Part shown: in pieces, positions 1-7,645 of the stretch | Layout of the letters: each line of letters opens with the position of its first letter | Numbering within the stretch: the first letter of the stretch is position 1 | Source: Actinocrinis sp035653575 | Lineage (GTDB): Bacteria > Actinomycetota > Actinomycetes > Streptomycetales > Catenulisporaceae | Direction: 5' to 3' | DNA length: 64,000 nt | NCBI RefSeq assembly: GCF_035653575.1 | Contig: NZ_DASRBQ010000124.1 | Span: 55,548-119,547, forward strand | Notes under the pieces: model-generated | What the model saw: the letters and a program-made list of their open reading frames with translations, nothing else | Told to the model about the DNA's origin: nothing | Database searches by the model: none | Program-made: the position numbers and the translations under genes

Positions 1-448
1 GGTCACGGGACGTGTCTGCACTTGCCCTCACCAAGTTCGTGACCGCACCAAATACTGCGCGCGTCATGTCAGTTGTAACACTGCGGCCGGGCACACCGGC
101 CGCGATCGGCGGGCTGCTCGGCGGTCGTCGCGACTCGACCGCGGCGGGCCTCGCCCGGCGGTTCGTTCAGGAAACGCATTCCAGCACAGCACCGGCACCG
201 AGGCCAAGACGGGGCCGACATAAATCACTCCGCAGCATGCGACATTTCCGGACATAACACAATGATCCGGACAGGATTCCCGAGATTTTCCCGCCACGCC
301 CTGGCGTTTTCGGCCACCGCGCTGCCACACTTGCCGACCGCGCCTCGGATACTCGCCTTGAGCAGCGAGAATGCGATCTTCTACGGTTCGTGGCCGATTG
401 ACCGCGAAGCGTAGCGAAGTGCCGAATCAGATCGCCAATCGGTGCCTT

Positions 449-463
449 GAATATGCGATATTC
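449..463. promoter_or_regulatory. Perfect palindrome, possible operator
   Basis: GAATAT-GCG-ATATTC is a perfect inverted repeat made of A/T-rich half-sites in a GC-rich genome. It lies 114 nt upstream of the ABC lipoprotein start. Its form fits a dimeric repressor site. No regulator gene is adjacent, so its function is inferred only. Confidence 0.35.
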
Positions 464-490
464 GTGTCCTCATTCACGCCGGCAGCGCAC

Positions 491-530
491 ACCGGATTTC
501 CACGCCCGCTATTCAGGGCGGGTATCCGGT
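491..530 (+). other. Imperfect hairpin in the lipoprotein leader
   Basis: ACCGGAT and ATCCGGT form the outer stem, and GCCCGC pairs with GCGGG inside it. It could be a leader structure or the terminator of an unseen upstream transcript. There is no T-tract to decide between these. Confidence 0.3.
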
Positions 531-576
531 GGATTAGCATGGCGCCGCCGACGACTGAACGTCCCGAGAGGTAGCC

Positions 577-1623
577 ATGTTCCAGCCGAGCCAGCCAGCC
601 CGCCGGTCGCGCCATCGCTCCGGGATCGCGCTCGGCCTGGCCGCCGCGCTCCTCGCCGCCGCGGCGACCGCGTGCAGCGGCAGCTCGAACGGGCTCGGCA
701 GCCCGGACCAGCCGAACCTGCGGGTCGGCCTGATCGACTCGATCGGCGCCGTCCCGTTCCAGATCGGCAGCTCGACCACGACGCACGCGTTCATGGACGC
801 CGGACTGAACATCTCGGTGCAGAAGTTCGACAACCAGCAGGAGGAGCTGGCCGCGCTCGCGTCGGACAAGATCGACATCGCCTACGGCGAGTACGCGCAG
901 TTCCTCAACGGCAGCTCGACGCTGGCGACCAGCGACAACATCCGCGTCGTCAGCGAGGGCTACGACGCCGGCTCGGGGACGATCGGGCTGTTGAAGCGCA
1001 CCGGCTTCACCCTGCCGACCTGGGGCGCCGGGGCCGGCAACGCGTTCAACTGCAACGGTTCGGTCTCGATCGTGGTGCCGAGCAAGACGGGCACCGAATA
1101 CCTGGCCCTGGCCGCCTGGTTCCAGTCGCTCGGCTCGCCGCTGCCGACCAACTGCCCGGCGATCGTGGCCAACCCGAACCCGGCCCAGGCGATTGGAGCG
1201 GTCGCGTCGCACCAGGCGACGGCGGCGGTGCTTCAGGAACCGTACGTGACGGCGGCCGAGATCAGCGGCGGCCTGCAGCTGGACCAGGACCTGGCGACCG
1301 GTAACGCGTCCGCGGTGCCCGTGGACGGCTACTTCGCGACAAAGACGTTCGTCACGAAGTACCCGCACTCGACGGCGATCTTCGCGGCGGTCATGGCGAA
1401 GCTTCAGGCCTCCAGCGGCCAGCGCGTCGTGGTGGAGACCGCGCTGCGCAATTCCGGCAGCGGCATCGACTCGCGAGTGATCGCGGCGATGCAGCTGGGC
1501 ACCTACCCGTCCGTGGTCCTCCCGGCCAAGCTGGACATCGTGCTGCGGCTTATGAGCAATGCGGGCACGGTCAACGGTCTGCTGGACAGCGCGAAGCTGA
1601 CCAACCTGAACCCCACCGGCTGA
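577..1623 (+). CDS. ABC transporter substrate-binding lipoprotein (NMT1/SsuA-like)
   Basis: A 348-residue secreted solute-binding protein. The N-terminus has a basic stretch (RRSRHR, 10-14), an Ala/Leu-rich hydrophobic core and a candidate lipobox ending at Cys33 (TAC), so it is probably lipid-anchored outside the membrane. The mature part starts with a typical first strand (LRVGLIDSIGAVPFQIG) and continues like periplasmic-binding type 2 proteins of the sulfonate/nitrate/taurine/thiamine-precursor class. This includes a 'DIAYGEYAQFLNG' segment where such proteins score dependence on a ligand. GAGAGG lies about 7 nt before the ATG. No permease or ATPase follows, because thyX is next, so partners must lie elsewhere or to the left of the window. 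The ligand cannot be read from the sequence. The lipobox -3 residue is Ala, which is weaker than the usual Leu. Confidence 0.75.
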   Translation: MFQPSQPARRSRHRSGIALGLAAALLAAAATACSGSSNGLGSPDQPNLRVGLIDSIGAVPFQIGSSTTTHAFMDAGLNISVQKFDNQQEELAALASDKIDIAYGEYAQFLNGSSTLATSDNIRVVSEGYDAGSGTIGLLKRTGFTLPTWGAGAGNAFNCNGSVSIVVPSKTGTEYLALAAWFQSLGSPLPTNCPAIVANPNPAQAIGAVASHQATAAVLQEPYVTAAEISGGLQLDQDLATGNASAVPVDGYFATKTFVTKYPHSTAIFAAVMAKLQASSGQRVVVETALRNSGSGIDSRVIAAMQLGTYPSVVLPAKLDIVLRLMSNAGTVNGLLDSAKLTNLNPTG

Positions 1624-1712
1624 CCCGCCCTCGCCGTCGGCGTGCCTGTCGGCCGGCCCGGATAACCTGGGCTCAACCGCCAGGACGATCGACCACAGCA
1701 GGGAGCAAGGCC

Positions 1713-2459
1713 GTGACCGACTCGCAGGACACCCCCGCCGGCCTGGCGGAGGTGCGCTTCCGCTCCGATGTGACCGTCGAGCTCGTCAAGTCCTCCGCCG
1801 CGGACGCCGACGTGCTGTTCGCCGCCCGCGTCTCCACCGCGGGCGAGAAGTCCCTGGCCGAGGTCGGCTCGGACGCGGAGCGCTCGGCCGGCCTTATCAA
1901 CTATCTGATGCGCGACCGGCACGGCTCGCCGTTCGAGCACAACTCCTTCACCTTCTTCGTCTCCGCGCCGATCTTCGTGTTCCGCGAGTTCATGCGGCAC
2001 CGGACCTTCAGCTACAACGAGGAGAGCGGCAGGTACCGCAGGCTGGAGCCGGTGTTCTACGTGCCGGGCCCGGAACGCAAGCTGGTGCAGGAGGGCAAGC
2101 CGGGCCGGTACGTGTTCGTGGACGGCACCGCGGAGCAGCACAAGCTGGTGGACGAGGCGACGCGTGCGGTGTGCACGTCCGCGTACCGGGCCTACCTGGA
2201 GATGCTGGAGGCCGGGATCGCCCGCGAGGTGGCGCGCGGCGTGCTGCCGGTGTCGGTCTACTCGTCGATGTACGCCACCTGCAACGCCAGGGCGTTGATG
2301 AACTTCCTGTCGCTGCGGACCAAGCGGGAGGACTCGACCTTCCCCTCCTTCCCGCAGCGGGAGATCGAGATGGTGGCGGAGCGGATGGAGGCGATCTTCG
2401 CCGAGGCGATGCCGCTGACTTACGCGGCCTTCAACCGCAACGGCCGGGTCGCGCCGTAG
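1713..2459 (+). CDS. thyX: Flavin-dependent thymidylate synthase ThyX
   Basis: It makes dTMP from dUMP using methylene-tetrahydrofolate, FAD and NADPH in the cytosol. The 248-residue length is normal for the family. The diagnostic ThyX signature RHRxxSxNxxSxRY is present as RHRTFSYNEESGRY at residues 95-108, after the conserved HGSPFEHNSFTF segment (70-81). The C-terminal part carries the expected Arg/Asn-rich dUMP-binding region (ATCNARALMNFLSLR). The start is a GTG with GGGAG and AAGG upstream. In mycobacteria and Streptomyces thyX is followed by dapA and rnj on the same strand, and this is preserved here. A hairpin at 2585-2638 probably separates it from dapA transcriptionally. Confidence 0.97.
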   Translation: MTDSQDTPAGLAEVRFRSDVTVELVKSSAADADVLFAARVSTAGEKSLAEVGSDAERSAGLINYLMRDRHGSPFEHNSFTFFVSAPIFVFREFMRHRTFSYNEESGRYRRLEPVFYVPGPERKLVQEGKPGRYVFVDGTAEQHKLVDEATRAVCTSAYRAYLEMLEAGIAREVARGVLPVSVYSSMYATCNARALMNFLSLRTKREDSTFPSFPQREIEMVAERMEAIFAEAMPLTYAAFNRNGRVAP

Positions 2460-2584
2460 CCGTGCCGGGTCCTGACGCGGCGTGGGATTCGCCACTCCTA
2501 GATCGAATTCTGCATATAACACCCAATCGGATGAACGTGCCCCCGACGCCCGTGTCCCGGACCGGGCGCGCCTCGATAGTGATA

Positions 2585-2638
2585 GTGGATCCCGTCGCCT
2601 CCTGGACCCCCGAGCAGGCGGCGACGGGGTCCTTCCAC
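2585..2638 (+). terminator. Hairpin terminator after thyX
   Basis: The arms at 2585-2599 and 2620-2638 pair over GTGGA, CCCGTCGCC and their complements, with one mismatch or bulge, around a 20-nt loop. There is no T-tract, which is common for actinobacterial terminators. The position 125 nt after the thyX stop and before the dapA promoter fits termination. Confidence 0.55.
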
Positions 2639-2676
2639 TGCGCGGGACGCTGTACAGGGCCTTCGAACCGCGGCGG

Positions 2677-2685
2677 TTATCCACA
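2677..2685 (+). other. Consensus DnaA box (TTATCCACA)
   Basis: A perfect 9-mer DnaA box lies in the thyX-dapA intergenic region, about 20 nt upstream of the predicted dapA -35 element. A second copy occurs at 23166-23174. It could let DnaA modulate dapA transcription, or it may be chance. Confidence 0.4.
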
Positions 2686-2701
2686 GGCCGGGGACTCGGA
2701 C

Positions 2702-2738
2702 CTGACGAGCCTGCTCGCGGCCCGGTAGCTTTGTCCCA
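2702..2738 (+). promoter_or_regulatory. Predicted leaderless dapA promoter
   Basis: CTGACG at 2702-2707 resembles the -35 box. An 18-nt spacer leads to TAGCTT at 2726-2731 as the -10 box. Six nucleotides then separate it from the ATG, so transcription would begin at or next to the start codon. This agrees with the absence of a Shine-Dalgarno sequence before dapA. Confidence 0.5.
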
Positions 2739-3640
2739 TGGCTTCTCCCGTTTCCTCACCCCGTACGCCGTTCGGCCGGATCGCGACCGCGATGGTCACT
2801 CCGTTCACCGCCGACGGCGCGCTCGACCTCGACGGCGCGCAGGCCCTGGCCGCGCAGCTGGTCGACGCCGGCAACGACGCGCTGGTGCTCAACGGCACCA
2901 CCGGCGAGTCGCCGACCACCACGGATGAGGAGAAGGCCGCGCTGGTCAAGGCGGTGCGCGACGCCCTCGGCGACCGCGCGCGGCTGATCGCCGGGGTCGG
3001 CACCAACGACACCCGGCACAGCGTCGAGCAGGCCAAGGCCGCACAGCAGGCCGGGGCGGACGGCCTGCTGGTCGTCACGCCGTATTACTCCCGCCCGCCG
3101 CAGGAGGGCGTGTACCGGCACTTCACCACCATCGCCGACGCCACCGGGCTCCCGCTGATGCTCTATGACATCCCGGTGCGTACCGGGACGCCCATCGACA
3201 CCGAGACCCTGGTACGCCTGGCCGAGCACGAGCGGATCGTCGCGGTCAAGGACGCCAAGGGGGACCTCGGCGCGTCCAGCTGGGTGATGGCCCGCACCGA
3301 TCTGGCCTACTACAGCGGTGACGACATGCTGAACCTGCCGCTACTGTCGATCGGCGCGATCGGCGCGGTCTCCGTGGCCGGTCACCTGGTAAGCGCCGAT
3401 ATCCGAGCCCTGTTCGACGCCTACGCGGCCGGCGAGGTGGCGAAGGCGCGCGACATCCACCGCTCGCTGCTGCCTGTGTACACCGGTCTATTCCGCACCC
3501 AGGGGGTAATCACCACCAAGGCGGCGCTGAACCGGCTCGGCCGCCCGGCGGGCCCGGTCCGGCTCCCGCTGGTGGACCTGACCGAACCGCAGTTGGAGGT
3601 GCTGCGCCGGGACCTCGCCGCCGCCGGCGTGCACCTCTAG
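2738..3640 (+). CDS. dapA: 4-hydroxy-tetrahydrodipicolinate synthase
   Basis: It condenses pyruvate with aspartate semialdehyde, the first committed step of the diaminopimelate/lysine pathway, in the cytosol. The 300 residues form a typical class I aldolase barrel. GTTGES at 53-58 binds the pyruvate carboxylate, Tyr143 sits in LYDIP, and the Schiff-base Lys171 is in VAVKDAKGDL. The pathway partner dapB lies at 9031-9792 on the other strand. No Shine-Dalgarno sequence precedes the ATG, and a -10-like TAGCTT sits 6 nt upstream, suggesting a leaderless mRNA. A hairpin at 3647-3671 directly follows the stop codon, so read-through into rnj may be limited. Confidence 0.97.
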   Translation: MASPVSSPRTPFGRIATAMVTPFTADGALDLDGAQALAAQLVDAGNDALVLNGTTGESPTTTDEEKAALVKAVRDALGDRARLIAGVGTNDTRHSVEQAKAAQQAGADGLLVVTPYYSRPPQEGVYRHFTTIADATGLPLMLYDIPVRTGTPIDTETLVRLAEHERIVAVKDAKGDLGASSWVMARTDLAYYSGDDMLNLPLLSIGAIGAVSVAGHLVSADIRALFDAYAAGEVAKARDIHRSLLPVYTGLFRTQGVITTKAALNRLGRPAGPVRLPLVDLTEPQLEVLRRDLAAAGVHL

Positions 3641-3646
3641 CCGCCT

Positions 3647-3671
3647 GGCGCCCGCCGCGACCGCGGGCGCC
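3647..3671 (+). terminator. Hairpin terminator after dapA
   Basis: GGCGCCCGC (3647-3655) and GCGGGCGCC (3663-3671) form a perfect 9-bp stem with a 7-nt loop, starting 7 nt after the dapA stop codon. Confidence 0.6.
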
Positions 3672-3803
3672 GATACGAAGCCTGAGCACCACGCGTCCGG
3701 CACCCGGGCGCGACAACACAACTCCACAACGAACACCACGCGCGCCGGGCCGGCAGGGTCCCGCGCCATCGCACCACGCGAACGAAGGAACTGGAGCCGC
3801 CTG

Positions 3804-5489
3804 ATGAGCCACCCCCATCCCGAACTGGGGCTACCGCCGGAGCTGCCGGAAGGCGCGCTGCGCGTCACCCCGCTCGGCGGGCTCGGCGAGATCGGCCGGA
3901 ACATGACCGTGTTCGAATACGCGGGCAAGCTTCTGATCGTGGACTGCGGTGTGCTGTTCCCCGAGCCGGAGCAGCCGGGTGTCGACCTGATCCTGCCGGA
4001 CTTCACCTCGATCAGGGACCGCTACGAGGACGTGGTCGCGGTGATCCTGACCCACGGGCACGAGGACCACATCGGCGCCGTGCCCTACCTGCTCAAAGAG
4101 CGGGCCGACATCCCGCTGGTCGGCTCGCAGCTGACCCTCGCGCTGATCGAGGCGAAGCTGGCCGAGCACCGCATCCGCCCGTACACCCTCGAGGTCAAGG
4201 AGGGGCAGAGCGAGCGGATCGGCCCGTTCGACTGCTCCTTCCTCGCGGTGAACCACTCGATCCCGGACGCGCTGGCCGTGGTGGTGGAGACCGGGGCCGG
4301 GGTGGTGCTGCACACCGGTGACTTCAAGATGGACCAGCTGCCGCTCGACGGCCGGCTGACCGACCTGACCGGGATCGCGAAGCTTGGCGAGCGCGGCATC
4401 GACATGGTGCTGTGCGACTCGACCAACGCCGAGGTGCCCGGGTTCGTGCCGAGCGAGCGAGAGATCACCCCGGCGCTCGAGCGGGCCTTCGCGCAGGCCA
4501 CCCGCCGGGTCATCGTGGCCTCCTTCGCCAGCCACGTGCACCGCATCCAGCAGGTGCTCGACATCGCGGTCAAGCACCGCCGCAAGGTCGCCTTCATCGG
4601 CCGCTCGATGGTGCGCAACATGGGCGTGGCCCGCGACCTGGGCTACTTGAAGGTTCCGGACGGCCTGGTCATCGACGCGCGGGCGCTGGACGACTACGCG
4701 CCCGAGCAGGTCGTGCTGATCTGCACCGGATCGCAGGGCGAGCCGATGGCGGCGCTCTCCCGGATGGCGAACCGGGACCACCAGATCCGCATCGTCGAGG
4801 ACGACACGGTAATCCTGGCCTCCTCGCTGATCCCCGGCAACGAGACGGCGGTCTACCGGGTGATCAACGGCCTGACCCGCTGGGGCGCCAAGGTCGTGCA
4901 CAAGGGCAACGCGAAGGTGCACGTCTCCGGGCACGCATCGGCCGGCGAGCTGCTGTACTTCTACAACCTGGCCAGGCCGCGCAACGTCATGCCGGTGCAC
5001 GGCGAGTGGCGGCATCTGCGGGCGAACGGCGAGCTGGCGGTGCTCACCGGAGTCCCGGCCGACCGCGTGGTGATCGCCGAGGACGGCGTCACGGTGGACC
5101 TGGTGGACAAGGTCGCGCGGATCACCGGCAAGGTCCCGTGCGGGTACGTGTACGTGGACGGACTGTCGGTCGGCGACGTCACCGAGGCGAGCCTGAAGGA
5201 CCGGCGCATCCTCGGTGACGAGGGCTTCATCTCGGTGTTCGTGGTCGTCGACGCGGACACGGGCAAGGTCTCCGGCGGCCCCGAGGTCCAGTCCCGCGGC
5301 GCCGGCATCGACGACTCGGCGCTGGCCGCCGTCACCCCGCTGATCGAGGAGGCCCTGGCCCAGGCCGCGGCCGACGGCGTCGGCGACGCCTACCAGCTGC
5401 AGCAGCTGGTGCGGCGCACGGTCGGCAAGTGGGTCTCGGACACCTTCCGCCGCCGCCCGATGATCATCCCGGTGGTCGTCGAGGTCTGA
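3804..5489 (+). CDS. rnj: Ribonuclease J
   Basis: A cytosolic metallo-beta-lactamase/beta-CASP nuclease with 5'-3' exo- and endonuclease activity in RNA maturation and decay. The 561 residues match bacterial RNase J. The zinc motif HxHxDH is HGHEDH at residues 84-89. LHTGDFKMD carries the motif III aspartate region. The beta-CASP core follows (FASHVHRIQQ, STGSQGEP-like ICTGSQGEPM) with HVSGHAS and PVHGEWRHL. The C-terminal domain ends in RRTVGKWVSDTFRRRPMIIPVVVEV, a normal RNase J tail. GAAGGAA lies before the ATG. It is the last plus-strand gene before the convergent ADP-ribosylglycohydrolase, and a shared hairpin at 5538-5583 separates the two. The thyX-dapA-rnj order is normal, but its orientation relative to dapB is not. 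Confidence 0.97.
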   Translation: MSHPHPELGLPPELPEGALRVTPLGGLGEIGRNMTVFEYAGKLLIVDCGVLFPEPEQPGVDLILPDFTSIRDRYEDVVAVILTHGHEDHIGAVPYLLKERADIPLVGSQLTLALIEAKLAEHRIRPYTLEVKEGQSERIGPFDCSFLAVNHSIPDALAVVVETGAGVVLHTGDFKMDQLPLDGRLTDLTGIAKLGERGIDMVLCDSTNAEVPGFVPSEREITPALERAFAQATRRVIVASFASHVHRIQQVLDIAVKHRRKVAFIGRSMVRNMGVARDLGYLKVPDGLVIDARALDDYAPEQVVLICTGSQGEPMAALSRMANRDHQIRIVEDDTVILASSLIPGNETAVYRVINGLTRWGAKVVHKGNAKVHVSGHASAGELLYFYNLARPRNVMPVHGEWRHLRANGELAVLTGVPADRVVIAEDGVTVDLVDKVARITGKVPCGYVYVDGLSVGDVTEASLKDRRILGDEGFISVFVVVDADTGKVSGGPEVQSRGAGIDDSALAAVTPLIEEALAQAAADGVGDAYQLQQLVRRTVGKWVSDTFRRRPMIIPVVVEV

Positions 5490-5537
5490 CGGCGGGTCTG
5501 GCGGCGAGGCCTGGCAGCGGCCTCTGACCGCGAGCTC

Positions 5538-5583
5538 TGACCGCCGCCGGGCCCGACAGCGCGGCCGGACCCGGCGGCGGTCA
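5538..5583. terminator. Bidirectional terminator between rnj and the ADP-ribosylglycohydrolase gene
   Basis: Arms 5538-5551 and 5570-5583 form a perfect 14-bp stem beginning TGACCGCCGCC, with an 18-nt loop. The right arm contains the stop codon of the minus-strand hydrolase gene. It can therefore serve both convergent transcripts. Confidence 0.6.
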
Positions 5584-6603
5584 GCCCTCCGCGGGGAAGC
5601 CGCCGCGCTGGTCCACGATCGCGTCGCAGAGCGCGACGAGGTCCGGCTCGCGCAGGCCCGGCCAGCCGTGCACCGTGTTGCGCCAAACCGGGTAGATGCT
5701 CGAGACGCCCCAGCGCCCGCCGAGCAGTGCCCCGCCGATCGCGGCGACGGTGTCGGTGTCGTCGCCGGCCCGGACCGCCGCGTAGAGCGCGCGGCCGAAG
5801 TGGCGGCCCGGGTTGTCCTCCGGAATCGGGATGCTGAGAATCGCAGACCAGGCGGCCTGCAGCGCGCGCACGACAAAGCCGTTGGGGGCGAAGGCCGCAG
5901 GGGGCTGCGTCGCGGCCTCGTCGAGCCAGGTCTTCCACCGCTGCGCGGCCGCCTCGTCCAGGAGGTCTAGACCGCTCTGTGGGCCGTCCAGCGTGCCGTC
6001 GAGGACGGCGACGCGGATCGCCTCGCACCACAGCACGCAGGCCTCGCCTGCGACCGGGTCGTAGTGTGTCAGCCCGCTGACGGCACGGGCCGCCTCCGCG
6101 AGCGCGGCGCGGTCGTTGAGGTAGGCGAGCGCGAGCACTCCGGTGCGCATGAGCGAACCGTTGCCGGCCGACCGGCCCGTGCGCTCATGCGTCTGACGCG
6201 CGGCCTCGCGCATCGCCGCGAGCGGGTCGGCGGCGCCGCGGGCGGCGGACAGCACCGCGCGCGTCTGCGCGCCGATGTCGGTAGCTCCGCTCGCCGCCCA
6301 ATCGAGGAAGCCCTCGGCCACGGAACGCAGCGCCTCCTCCGTGCGCAGGTCCGCGCCGCTTGCCGCCACCCGGGCGATCACCACGTGCATCTGCGTGTCG
6401 TCGGAGTACTCCCCCGGCTCGTACGGCCCAAGTCCGCCGCCGATCATCTCCGGAAGCGTGTTGGGGCCGAGCGTGGGCCCGAACTCGTACGGCACACCGA
6501 GCGCGTCACCGCAGGCGGCGCCCACCAGCACCCCGCGGGCCCGGTCGCGCCGCATCTGCGGGGAGATCAGGAAGTCCGTCACGCCGCGCCCCTCATCCCA
6601 CAT
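5581..6603 (-). CDS. ADP-ribosylglycohydrolase (ARH/DraG family), putative antidote
   Basis: It is predicted to remove ADP-ribose from a modified residue using two metal ions. Counting from the ATG at 6603 (340 aa), all ARH signatures are present: GDALG at 32-36, YSDDTQM at 66-72, GNGSLMR at 147-153, the THYDP histidine at 180, and RAGDDTDT at 278-285. ARH1 and DraG enzymes act on ADP-ribosyl-arginine, which matches the arginine-type transferase encoded just upstream. The ATG overlaps the end of the transferase gene by 11 nt. A GTG at 6582 with GAGGGG upstream is an equally good start and leaves 10 nt between the genes. There is no signal peptide, so the enzyme is cytosolic, as expected of an immunity protein. 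It could also be a housekeeping ARH, but the overlap argues for a functional pair. Confidence 0.92.
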   Translation of the reverse strand: MWDEGRGVTDFLISPQMRRDRARGVLVGAACGDALGVPYEFGPTLGPNTLPEMIGGGLGPYEPGEYSDDTQMHVVIARVAASGADLRTEEALRSVAEGFLDWAASGATDIGAQTRAVLSAARGAADPLAAMREAARQTHERTGRSAGNGSLMRTGVLALAYLNDRAALAEAARAVSGLTHYDPVAGEACVLWCEAIRVAVLDGTLDGPQSGLDLLDEAAAQRWKTWLDEAATQPPAAFAPNGFVVRALQAAWSAILSIPIPEDNPGRHFGRALYAAVRAGDDTDTVAAIGGALLGGRWGVSSIYPVWRNTVHGWPGLREPDLVALCDAIVDQRGGFPAEG

Positions 6604-7645
6604 CCGACATCTTGATCACCCAGTTGCCCGGGCTGACCTCGATCTTACTTTCCACCTGGAACCGCGAACCGGGCGGGAAGAGCACCTCGGACTCGTGCGG
6701 ATAATGCGACAGGAAGCTGACATCGCGCCCGGTGGTGGACTGCACGACGTACTGCACGTTGCCGGGGAAGGGCTCGCCGGTGCTGAGGAAGTGCGGCTCG
6801 GTGACAACCTGCCCGGGTTCGTACTTGGACAGCACGTCGTTCAGGTTCCCGGACGGGATCTGCATGCCGCGGTAGTACTCGCCGGTCGTCGGCGGCAGCT
6901 GGTTCAGCCCGGACGTCGTCGCCCGGATGTGTGCGTCGTACTGCGCGAGCGCCGCCGGATCGCCGCTGCGCAGGGCGGAGTTCATCTGGCTGTAGAACTC
7001 GTCGCCGGTGTACCCGCGCACGGCCACCAGGTCCTCGGTCGGGATGCCGGCCAGGGAGGGGTTGCGCGCCTTGAGGTCCTGCACGAACTGCTCGTCGTTG
7101 GCGTAGCCGTGGTACGCGGCGGCGAAGTTCTGGCGATCGTCGGCGCTGGAGCGGAAGGCCGGGTTTCCGGAGTAGTCACCCGAGCTTCCGGCTGAGGAGC
7201 CGACCGTCGGGGCGGCGGTGGGACCGCTGGTGGGTGCGGACGCGGGGACATCGTCTTCGGGCGCGCTCGAACCGCCGCGCGCGACGGTCGGCGTGGTGGG
7301 GTCGCCGTCCATACTCTGATGCACGTTGCGGTACGCGCTCGCGGCCGCGTCATCGACCCCGCGGTAGTTCTCCGCGTGCGTGTGCAGGTTCCGCCCTGCG
7401 GTCCCGACGACACGACCGGCCTCGTCGAACACGGTGCCGACGGTCTCGACCCCGGCCCCGGTGCCCTCCTCCACCGCCTTGCCGACGCCCGACTCGCCGT
7501 CCGAGCGCGCGGCCGCCAGTACCTTCTGCCCGGTGGCCTTGAGCCGTTCGCCGAGCGGCTGGAGCACCTGCGCGAACTGTTCGAGGGCTGACGCGCCGCG
7601 GTGCAGCGACTCGGGGTCTACGTTGATCGGCTCCTCGCCCGACAT
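6593..7645 (-). CDS. ESX-type effector with C-terminal R-S-ExE ADP-ribosyltransferase domain
   Basis: A 350-residue two-domain protein, recognised as a likely secreted mono-ADP-ribosyltransferase toxin. Residues 1-115 are helical, Ala/Gly-rich and resemble the N-terminal secretion domains of WXG/ESX substrates (DPESLHRGASALEQFAQ, YRGVDDAAASAYRNV). Residues 116-165 are a Pro/Ser/Thr/Gly linker. Residues about 205-350 form the ART fold: RGYTGDEFYSQMN (210-222), the NAD-binding Arg259 in YYRGM, the second motif FLSTG (286-290, Ser288) and the catalytic turn ESEVLFPPGSRF (318-329). The ExE pair is Glu318/Glu320, the form typical of arginine-specific transferases. The ATG overlaps the upstream stop codon (TGATG), so translation is coupled. 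There is no classical signal peptide, so export by the type VII system is inferred. An intracellular or orphan role cannot be excluded. Confidence 0.88.
   Translation of the reverse strand: MSGEEPINVDPESLHRGASALEQFAQVLQPLGERLKATGQKVLAAARSDGESGVGKAVEEGTGAGVETVGTVFDEAGRVVGTAGRNLHTHAENYRGVDDAAASAYRNVHQSMDGDPTTPTVARGGSSAPEDDVPASAPTSGPTAAPTVGSSAGSSGDYSGNPAFRSSADDRQNFAAAYHGYANDEQFVQDLKARNPSLAGIPTEDLVAVRGYTGDEFYSQMNSALRSGDPAALAQYDAHIRATTSGLNQLPPTTGEYYRGMQIPSGNLNDVLSKYEPGQVVTEPHFLSTGEPFPGNVQYVVQSTTGRDVSFLSHYPHESEVLFPPGSRFQVESKIEVSPGNWVIKMSDVG

Larger units (their letters stand above)
1..576. other. Non-coding stretch upstream of the lipoprotein gene
   Basis: I see no gene here. The short open frames on both strands lack a recognisable protein and a credible ribosome binding site. 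The right half is less GC-rich than the rest of the window. It holds a perfect 6-3-6 palindrome at 449-463 and an imperfect hairpin at 491-530, both ahead of the lipoprotein gene at 577. The left end could be the tail or upstream region of a gene outside the window. Confidence 0.5.

Noticed and set aside
1..576. Small coding frames at the left end
   Set aside because: No Shine-Dalgarno sequence, no codon bias typical for this genome, and no recognisable protein on either strand.
3831..5876. Very long antisense reading frame opposite rnj
   Set aside because: Shadow of the GC-rich codon bias of rnj; composition is Arg/His/Val-rich without any recognisable motif. The RNase J frame is unambiguous.
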